From NCBI GenBank assembly GCA_025056955.1, contig JANWYL010000182.1, forward strand, positions 1 to 6,134: a DNA stretch of 6,134 nt. Direction: 5' to 3'. This DNA is from Sandaracinaceae bacterium. GTDB taxonomy: Bacteria > Myxococcota_A > Polyangia > Polyangiales > Sandaracinaceae. Below are positions 1 to 5,199 of the stretch, piece by piece (position 1 is the stretch's first letter; every line of letters starts with the position of its first letter). Under the pieces are notes generated by a model that saw only the letters and a list, made by a program, of their open reading frames with translations, had not been told where the DNA came from and made no database searches. The translations under genes and the position numbers were made by a program.

Positions 1-50
1 TGATGATGGCATGACCCATCAAACATTGGTGAGGTGGTAATCGCACCCAT
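1..50 (-). CDS. Possible start of a further minus-strand gene, cut by the left edge
   Basis: Sixteen codons are visible from an ATG at 50-48, reading MGAITTSPMFDGSCHH, before the window ends. The frame stays open to the edge. It begins 4 bases after the stop of the TIG-repeat gene on the same strand, which is typical of a next operon gene. A perfect AGGAGG lies upstream at 73-68, but it is 17 bases from this ATG, which is too far to be convincing. In-frame TTG (53-51) and GTG (68-66) codons are alternative starts, and an in-frame TGA further upstream closes the frame. An ATG at 58-56 is followed two codons later by a stop and is not usable. I do not recognise the peptide, and it could be a chance frame. 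Confidence 0.33.
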   Translation of the reverse strand, partial: MGAITTSPMFDGSCHH

Positions 51-54
51 CAAC

Positions 55-2241
55 TCATGGCCTGCCACCTCCTTGGTTAATCTCAATCACTTCTGGCGAC
101 TCGGCCACTTGATCTCCTCTCGTCACGGTGATGGACCCCCTTCCCGATGAGGGGAGGGCAACTTCGAGCTCGGTTGGGGTGGCCTTGAGAACACGAAGTG
201 GGGCATCACCCAAGCGCACTTGTTGGTGGGATGGGCGTGTTCCGAACCCCCACCCTCGGATTTTTCCGATGCACCTTCTTTTGGCACAATTCCATACAAC
301 TTCACTCACCCCGATGGGTGCTTTGCCCTCAAGGCGTGTCCACGTCGGGGTGAAAACGGAGCGGCCATTTGGCAATCGAAGCGCGATTGGACCGCTTTGG
401 GCTTCTTCTGGCACGACAACTCGAAGCAAATTCGGCGACGAATAGGTCACACGCGCTGGAAACCTCGTGCCTGTGAAAATCACCACGATCCCTTCTGCAT
501 CTAGCCCATATCCCCGAATGCTGAGCACTTGTTCTCCATAGGCTGAGGCAGGCTCCACTGATGTGGCTGCAAAATCGGAAGTGACAGTAAAGTCCGCTGG
601 CGCGACTGCTGTCCCTTGGAGGCGCACGTTGACGCGGATGCGACCGCTCCTTGCACCTACAGGGATGACCGCTTGAATTTCTGTGTCAGAGAGCGAGCGG
701 ATTTCCATGCGCAAGTCCTCAAGCGTGACTTGAACCAGCGCACTTTGGTTTCCGAAGCCGCTCCCTAGAATCCGCACGACCGTTCCCACTGGCCCTTGGG
801 TGGGCTCAATCCGTTGTATGGTCAGGGTGCGGGTGACCACGAAGGCCTGCTTGGTTGTGAATGTATTCGCATTTTCTCGCATTACCACAAAAGGCCCAGA
901 ATTCGCTTCTGGGACACGAACACGCAAGGCGTTGGCTTCGACGCTGACAATGGGGCACTCCACACCTTGAAGGGTGACACGGTGTTGGCTTGGGTTGCTT
1001 CCAAAACCACTTCCCCGCAATGTAACAACTGTGCCAGGGGGACCTGAACTCGGTTCAAATCCATCGATTGAAAGGGGTTTGAGCACTTCGAATGCTTGCG
1101 GACTGTTTACTGGACCAACCCCTCCAACCATAAGGGATATGACCCCACTTGAGGCATTTTCTGGTATTTCAACTTGCACTTCCCCCTCTGAGACACCCCT
1201 CACAATCAAAGGGGTGCTTCCGATGGTTGCTCGAATTCTTCGAATGTCGTTTCCGAAACCGCTTCCCAAGAGACGCACGAGTGTTCCCGGAGTACCTTCT
1301 CGTGGTTCCATCGATGTTACCACAGGCATTGCAACCACTTCAACTGACTGAGAAGACGATGCGCGGCCTTGCCCTTCAACCTCAACGGTGATGCGCCCAC
1401 TTCTTGCTCCTCGTGGAACTTCGGCAGCAATTTCGCTTTCGCTTATGGAAGTAATGGGAAGGTTAATGTTGTTGAGAAGCACTTTTGTCATGTTTTGACG
1501 AAATCCTCCCCCCCTAACCACAAGCCGCATTCCTGGGGCGATCTGAATTGGTTCAACCGATGAGATGAAAAGTCCCTGATTGACCACAAAAGGTTGTGAA
1601 GAGGTTGCTTCCCCCGCATTGGCCACTTGGACCACGATGTGGCCGGTTGAAGCGTTTTCCGGAATGACAACAACGAGCTCAGTTGGAGTGGCGGACCGCA
1701 CGAGCAGGGGCACTCGATTGATGGTGACTCGGTTTTCTACCAGGCGAGGTGAAAACCCATCCCCTCGGATACGGACCTCTGTTCCTGCCCCTCCGCTTGT
1801 TGGAGTGATCTCGGTGATGATTGGTGCAGGTGTGGGTGAAAGAACAATGAGCTCTGGCCCTTCAACGGCAGAACCGTCTGGGAGTTTGATTTGCACCTTG
1901 CCTGTGGAAGCACTTTCTGGAATTGACACCAAAACCCGATTCGGCATGAAGGAGAGAGCTGGCAATTCGATCCCATTGAGAAGCACCCGTTGATCTTGTC
2001 GAAAATGCCTTCCAACCAATTCGGCTCTCATGCCTGGTCTCACCGTCGATGGTTCAACCCGTTCGATGACAGGGGGTGGTTGTCGAGACTGGGCATTGAG
2101 GCCGGAGGTGAAGAAAAAAAGTGATACCAAAAAGGCAAACAAAGCCTTGCGCTTTTCAATCTGATCCATCAGAAACCATTCAATTTTTGTCATTGCGGCT
2201 TCCCGTAAAGCATTTTTGATACCCCTTGCAATCTTTGCCAC
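55..2241 (-). CDS. Secreted protein with eight tandem IPT/TIG (Ig-like) domains
   Basis: From the upstream GTG this is 728 residues; the mature part is almost entirely eight beta-sandwich IPT/TIG modules of about 80 residues (roughly 57-134, 139-220, 224-303, 306-386, 389-470, 473-554, 557-637, 643-722). Each opens with an 'I..(I/V)EP..G..GT.V.(I/L).GSGF' strand-turn pattern and has a later 'VPE.A.SG.I.V' strand. A Sec signal peptide is clear: KRK at 30-32, a hydrophobic core at about 33-47, and a likely cleavage after LNA (50/51). There is no lipobox cysteine, C-terminal membrane helix or sorting motif, so the product is probably periplasmic, surface-associated or released. TIG modules usually bind protein or sugar partners or act as spacers. 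No catalytic domain is visible and the ligand is unknown. The true start is probably residue 17 (ATG at 2193, preceded by GGGAAG) or residue 25 (ATG at 2169), because the GTG start puts about 30 residues ahead of the hydrophobic core. It follows glgA after 27 bases. Confidence 0.88.
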   Translation of the reverse strand: MAKIARGIKNALREAAMTKIEWFLMDQIEKRKALFAFLVSLFFFTSGLNAQSRQPPPVIERVEPSTVRPGMRAELVGRHFRQDQRVLLNGIELPALSFMPNRVLVSIPESASTGKVQIKLPDGSAVEGPELIVLSPTPAPIITEITPTSGGAGTEVRIRGDGFSPRLVENRVTINRVPLLVRSATPTELVVVIPENASTGHIVVQVANAGEATSSQPFVVNQGLFISSVEPIQIAPGMRLVVRGGGFRQNMTKVLLNNINLPITSISESEIAAEVPRGARSGRITVEVEGQGRASSSQSVEVVAMPVVTSMEPREGTPGTLVRLLGSGFGNDIRRIRATIGSTPLIVRGVSEGEVQVEIPENASSGVISLMVGGVGPVNSPQAFEVLKPLSIDGFEPSSGPPGTVVTLRGSGFGSNPSQHRVTLQGVECPIVSVEANALRVRVPEANSGPFVVMRENANTFTTKQAFVVTRTLTIQRIEPTQGPVGTVVRILGSGFGNQSALVQVTLEDLRMEIRSLSDTEIQAVIPVGARSGRIRVNVRLQGTAVAPADFTVTSDFAATSVEPASAYGEQVLSIRGYGLDAEGIVVIFTGTRFPARVTYSSPNLLRVVVPEEAQSGPIALRLPNGRSVFTPTWTRLEGKAPIGVSEVVWNCAKRRCIGKIRGWGFGTRPSHQQVRLGDAPLRVLKATPTELEVALPSSGRGSITVTRGDQVAESPEVIEINQGGGRP
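68..73 (-). promoter_or_regulatory. AGGAGG Shine-Dalgarno-like site inside the TIG gene's last codons
   Basis: On the minus strand the sequence reads AAGGAGGTGG just before the TIG stop codon, a full match to the anti-Shine-Dalgarno consensus. It could serve the reading frame that starts at 53-51 (TTG) or 50-48 (ATG), but the spacing is long. It also encodes the glycines of the TIG protein's QGGGRP tail, so it may be coincidental. Confidence 0.25.
76..2073 (-). repeat. Array of eight coding repeats (TIG modules)
   Basis: Approximate module spans on the DNA, in protein order, are 2073-1840, 1827-1582, 1572-1333, 1326-1084, 1077-832, 825-580, 573-331 and 315-76. Modules 4, 5 and 6 are the most alike, sharing GT(L/V)V..L.GSGFG cores, and module 2 is close to them. 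Modules 1 and 3 form a second type with 'PGMR' and 'GxxFRQ(D/N)' in place of the GT and GSGFG residues. Module 7 is the most divergent and module 8 carries the protein's only cysteine pair. The DNA copies have diverged, so this is an old protein-level duplication rather than a recent tandem DNA repeat. Confidence 0.8.
2199..2204 (-). promoter_or_regulatory. Shine-Dalgarno-like GGGAAG ahead of an internal ATG of the TIG gene
   Basis: On the minus strand GGGAAG ends 5 bases before the ATG at 2193-2191, which is residue 17 of the longest frame. The upstream GTG (2241-2239) has only a G-rich stretch directly abutting it, and the ATG at 2169-2167 has no purine-rich site. This favours residue 17 as the start, giving a 712-residue precursor. 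The match to AGGAGG is partial. Confidence 0.35.
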
Positions 2242-2268
2242 CCCACCATCGGCTCAACGATTATTGGT

Positions 2269-3771
2269 TTATTGGAGCAGCATTTGGTAAGCGCGAAGGT
2301 ATTCCTGCACCCGTTCTTGCCACCCATTGCGTTCGCGCATGGCCTTTCGCTGGAGGGCTCTGAATCGCTCGCGGTCCATCCCATCTCCCGAGCCCCAAAG
2401 CTGGAGAGCCCATTTCAGTGCCCAAGAGAGGCCTCCAGCATCGAAGTGATCAAAAACCACCCCATTTCCCTGATCATTTGGGTCGAGCGCGCTTCGGATG
2501 AGGCGCACCGTATCTGCAAGCCCTCCTGTCCTATGGACGACTGGCAGGGTGCCATACCTCAGCGAGTACATTTGATTTAAGCCGCATGGCTCATAACGCG
2601 ATGGCATCACAAAAAAATCTGCTCCCGCTTCGATCCGATGGGCCAGTGGTTCGGAGAAGCCCGCATAAAATCCGACTCGATCGGAAAAACGAATCGCCAA
2701 ATCTCTAAAAAACTGCTCGTATTTTGCCTCTCCTGCTCCTAACACCACAAGCCTTGAATTTGTTGTTGCAAGAAATGAAGGAAATACCTGAATGCAAAGA
2801 TCAAATCCCTTTTGCCAAACCAGACGAGAAACAATCCCAAAGAGGGGCGCTTTTGGATCATAAGAAATGCGAAAGTCGCGGCAGAGGGCTTCTTTGTTTT
2901 TTTCTTTGAGCTCAATCCGGTTTTCATCATAAGGTTGCTCAATCCACTGATCAGTTGCTGGATTCCATATTTCTTCATCAATTCCGTTGAGAATACCAAG
3001 CACCGCGTGTCCACGCGCTCTCAAAAATGGATCGAGACCAACTCCGTGTTCAGGTGTTTTTATTTCTCGAGCATAAGTTGGGCTCACTGTGATGATGAGG
3101 TTGGCATAGAGAATCCCAGTTAAAAGAAAATTGATCTTTCCTGAGCTTAATTGCTCTTGATGAAAATGCTCTTTCACCTGAGCAAGTCCTGTCTCGTGCA
3201 AGATACTTGCTGGAAAAACGCCTTGGTGACCGATGTTATGAATCGATAGGACTGTTTTTGTTGTTGAGAAAAGCTGGTCCCAGGCAAATGCGGTTTTTAT
3301 CATCAACGGCAGCAATGCAGTTTGCCAATCATTTGCATGAACGATGTGCGGAGAAAAAGAGAGATACTGGCAAATTTTTAATGCAGCCCATTGAAGCAAA
3401 CAAAAACGAATATGTTCATCTGGGGCACTCGTGTAAATTCCTGGTCGATCATAAAGATCTGGTTGAACGACAAAGTAGCATGGAACGCCTGGCTTTGTTC
3501 GAGGAAGTATTGTTTCAACAACAGAGAATTTCCACTTTCTATGACCGAGCTCTACGCTGAGCCCGTCCAAAAGAGGATGATAAGAAATTCCACCGGATCG
3601 AATGTGTTCAAGGGCTCTTCGGTAAAGAGGAACAACAATGCGAACATCCACTCCTGCTTGGGCCAGGGCTCGCGGTAGCGCATAGGATACATCAGCAAGG
3701 CCTCCAACTTTTGCGAAAGGAGCAAGCTCGGAGCTCACAAAAAGCACTCTAAGGTTTTTTTTCATGGTCAT
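2269..3771 (-). CDS. glgA: Glycogen synthase (ADP-glucose type, GT5)
   Basis: GlgA transfers glucose from ADP-glucose to the non-reducing end of an alpha-1,4-glucan in the cytoplasm (EC 2.4.1.21, a GT-B fold enzyme). At 500 residues it is full length; the E. coli enzyme has 477. Visible family motifs are FVSSELAPFAKVGGLADV near the N-terminus with the ADP-glucose-binding K21-VGGL, HANDWQT at 145-151, SIHNIGHQG at 176-184, NGID at 262-265, SRLVWQKG at 315-322 (R316 and K321, the phosphate-contacting pair), and SRYEPCGLNQMYSLRYGTLPVV around E393-PCGL, followed by TGGLADTV. All key residues are present, so it should be active. Start codons at 3771 and 3765 are both possible; neither has a recognisable Shine-Dalgarno site. 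No glgB, glgC or glgP lies in the window. Hand-counted G+C drops to 33-45% in much of the middle and rises to about 65% near the 3' end. Confidence 0.96.
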   Translation of the reverse strand: MTMKKNLRVLFVSSELAPFAKVGGLADVSYALPRALAQAGVDVRIVVPLYRRALEHIRSGGISYHPLLDGLSVELGHRKWKFSVVETILPRTKPGVPCYFVVQPDLYDRPGIYTSAPDEHIRFCLLQWAALKICQYLSFSPHIVHANDWQTALLPLMIKTAFAWDQLFSTTKTVLSIHNIGHQGVFPASILHETGLAQVKEHFHQEQLSSGKINFLLTGILYANLIITVSPTYAREIKTPEHGVGLDPFLRARGHAVLGILNGIDEEIWNPATDQWIEQPYDENRIELKEKNKEALCRDFRISYDPKAPLFGIVSRLVWQKGFDLCIQVFPSFLATTNSRLVVLGAGEAKYEQFFRDLAIRFSDRVGFYAGFSEPLAHRIEAGADFFVMPSRYEPCGLNQMYSLRYGTLPVVHRTGGLADTVRLIRSALDPNDQGNGVVFDHFDAGGLSWALKWALQLWGSGDGMDRERFRALQRKAMRERNGWQERVQEYLRAYQMLLQ

Positions 3772-3777
3772 GGGTCA

Positions 3778-3804
3778 AGAATACCCAAAAGCAGGGCTGG
3801 TCAA
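3778..3804 (-). promoter_or_regulatory. Weak candidate sigma-70-like promoter for glgA
   Basis: On the minus strand TTGACC (3804-3799) is followed after 15 bases by TATTCT (3783-3778), which ends 6 bases before the first glgA ATG. The hexamers match 5 of 6 and 4 of 6 consensus positions, but the spacer is shorter than the usual 16-18. If used, transcription would begin at or beside the ATG, giving a leaderless or nearly leaderless message, which would agree with the missing Shine-Dalgarno site. This is inference from a short match in AT-rich DNA. Confidence 0.2.
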
Positions 3805-3811
3805 AAAATCG

Positions 3812-3848
3812 AAAAAAACGAATGGCTTTTCGAGCAATTCGCATTTTT
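3812..3848. terminator. Hairpin with A and T tracts in the divergent gap (bidirectional terminator-like)
   Basis: The plus strand reads A7 (3812-3818), then CGAAT-G-GCT (3819-3827), loop TTTCG (3828-3832), AGC-A-ATTCG (3833-3841), then CA and T5 (3844-3848). Five and three base pairs are separated by one G/A mismatch. The A and T tracts could extend the pairing past a 2-by-2 internal loop. Read on the minus strand the stem is followed directly by T7, as in an intrinsic terminator; on the plus strand T5 follows after two bases. The stem is short, so efficiency would be modest. Sitting upstream of both divergent genes, it could block antisense read-through, attenuate a leader, or be an operator-like palindrome. 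Confidence 0.38.
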
Positions 3849-3901
3849 GTAGGTGGGCAAGCCATGAAGAAAGCTCTGGAATGCCGTGGAACTTTTTTGA
3901 T

Positions 3902-3905
3902 AGGA
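3902..3905 (+). promoter_or_regulatory. Shine-Dalgarno site for the ATP-grasp gene
   Basis: AGGA lies 8 bases before the ATG at 3914, a good distance. A TAG stop at 3911-3913 is in frame directly before this ATG, so the gene cannot start further upstream. Confidence 0.6.
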
Positions 3906-3913
3906 TCTCATAG

Positions 3914-5143
3914 ATGCCCATCGATGTGGTTTTCATAGAACCATCTTTTCCAGCAAATCAGCGGGAATTTGTGCGAGGGCTTTATGAAGTAGGGGCCCGC
4001 GTCATTGGAATTGGGGAGCGGCCCAAGGGCGCGCTGGACGAAGGCCTTCGCCATTGGCTCACCCACTACGAGCAAGTCCGAAATGTGACTGACGTGGCTG
4101 AAGTCGAGCGGGCGTGTCGCATCGTGCAACAATGGGTGCGGATCGATCGTCTCGAAGCGACGATCGAGGCGCACGTGCTATGCGCGGCTCAGGTTCGGGA
4201 GAAGCTCGGAATTCCAGGCACGAGCTTCAAAACCGTTTTTTTGTGCCGCGACAAGCCCTCGATGAAGGAGCACTTGCGGAAGCACGGCATTCCTTGCGCC
4301 CAATCGATTGGTTCATCAAATCCAGAGGAAATCCGGGAGTTTGCGCGCTACGTTGGATTTCCCTTGATCCTCAAGCCCCGCGATGCCGCTGGTGCTTCAG
4401 GCACATTGCGGGTCAATGGCTTTGATGAGCTCGAAACGGGAATGCGCAAGATGGGCGTTTTTGATGGACGCAGCATTGCTGTCGAGGAATTTGTCGAGGG
4501 GCACGAGGGGTTCTACGACACCATCACGATCGGTGGCCGCGTCATACATGATTTTGCCTCGCACTACTACCCGAACGTGCTCGAGGCGATGCGCAATCGC
4601 CACATCAATCCTTATTTTGTTACGACGAATCGGATTGATACAGCTCCTGCCTATGGCGAGCTTCGTGATCTTGGTCACAAGGTGATTGGGTCACTTGGGA
4701 TTGAAACGAGCGCAACACACATGGAGTGGTTTTTTGGTCCAAAGGGCTTGAAGTTTTCTGAAATCGGCTGCAGGCCTCCGGGCGTGCGCACTTGGGATCT
4801 CTATGCTGTGGCCAACGACTTCGATATCTATCGCGAGTGGGCGATGGCGGTGGTTCATGGCCGTCCAAGCCAGCGCCTCTCACGTCGCTTGGCTGCAGGG
4901 CTCATTTCGTTACGGCCCGAACGAGACGGGGTGATCAGCCACTACGAGGGCATACAGGCGATTGAGCGCTCTTTTGGGCAGTGGATTATCGACATGCACC
5001 TCCCGCCGCCTGGTACCCCAACCCAGCCGATAGAAGCTGGCTACATGGCAAATGCGTGGCTGCGCATGAAACATCCCGACTATGACGTGCTCCGCCAGAT
5101 GCTTGATGAAGTGGCACGCACGGTCAAGGTGCGGGTTCGCTAA
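3914..5143 (+). CDS. ATP-grasp ligase-like protein, substrate unknown
   Basis: This 409-residue protein has the layout of a single-domain ATP-grasp carboxylate ligase. An N-terminal Rossmann-like pre-ATP-grasp region (about 1-110) begins with VVFIEPSFPANQREFV. RDKPSMKEHLRKHGIP (112-127) is the usual opening of the ATP-grasp domain. LILKPRDAAGASGT (151-163) gives the nucleotide-binding lysine K154 and a glycine-rich loop, AVEEFVEG (189-196) is the adenine hinge, and THMEWFF with E271 plus FSEIGCRPPG with E283 and R287 supply the expected metal and phosphate ligands. The family activates a carboxylate as an acyl-phosphate and joins it to an amine or similar nucleophile. The EIGxRPPG form resembles uncharacterised PurK-like proteins rather than a named enzyme such as PurK, DdlA or RimK. 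It is cytoplasmic, with no signal or membrane segment. tcdA follows 56 bases downstream. All ATP-binding residues look intact, so it should be active; the substrate cannot be read from the sequence. Confidence 0.88.
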   Translation: MPIDVVFIEPSFPANQREFVRGLYEVGARVIGIGERPKGALDEGLRHWLTHYEQVRNVTDVAEVERACRIVQQWVRIDRLEATIEAHVLCAAQVREKLGIPGTSFKTVFLCRDKPSMKEHLRKHGIPCAQSIGSSNPEEIREFARYVGFPLILKPRDAAGASGTLRVNGFDELETGMRKMGVFDGRSIAVEEFVEGHEGFYDTITIGGRVIHDFASHYYPNVLEAMRNRHINPYFVTTNRIDTAPAYGELRDLGHKVIGSLGIETSATHMEWFFGPKGLKFSEIGCRPPGVRTWDLYAVANDFDIYREWAMAVVHGRPSQRLSRRLAAGLISLRPERDGVISHYEGIQAIERSFGQWIIDMHLPPPGTPTQPIEAGYMANAWLRMKHPDYDVLRQMLDEVARTVKVRVR

Positions 5144-5150
5144 GGCATAG

Positions 5151-5181
5151 GCGGCGCTTTCTGACTCGTCGAAAGGGCTGT
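5151..5181 (+). other. Imperfect hairpin between the ATP-grasp gene and tcdA
   Basis: GCGGCGCTTTC (5151-5161) can pair with GAAAGGGCTGT (5171-5181) across a 9-base loop, with one G/G mismatch and two G-U pairs. It starts 7 bases after the ATP-grasp stop codon. No T tract follows, so it is not an intrinsic terminator. It could be a transcript-stability or processing stem, or chance. Confidence 0.2.
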
Positions 5182-5199
5182 GGGTGCTAGGCTTATGGC

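Noticed and set aside
128..1993. Several plus-strand open frames of 80-137 codons opposite the TIG gene
   Set aside because: They are antisense to a clear repeat protein and rich in Pro, Ser, Thr and Arg as expected of its reverse complement; they show no domain or ribosome site.
2724..3678. Plus-strand open frames of 61-117 codons opposite glgA
   Set aside because: They lie antisense to intact, motif-rich GlgA and show no family features.
3893..3898. T6 run before the ATP-grasp gene as a terminator
   Set aside because: No stem can be formed from the bases just upstream.
3822..3938. Plus-strand 38-codon frame (MAFRAIRIFVGGQAMKK...) in the divergent gap
   Set aside because: It has no ribosome site, overlaps the hairpin and the start of the ATP-grasp gene in another frame, and has no recognisable content.
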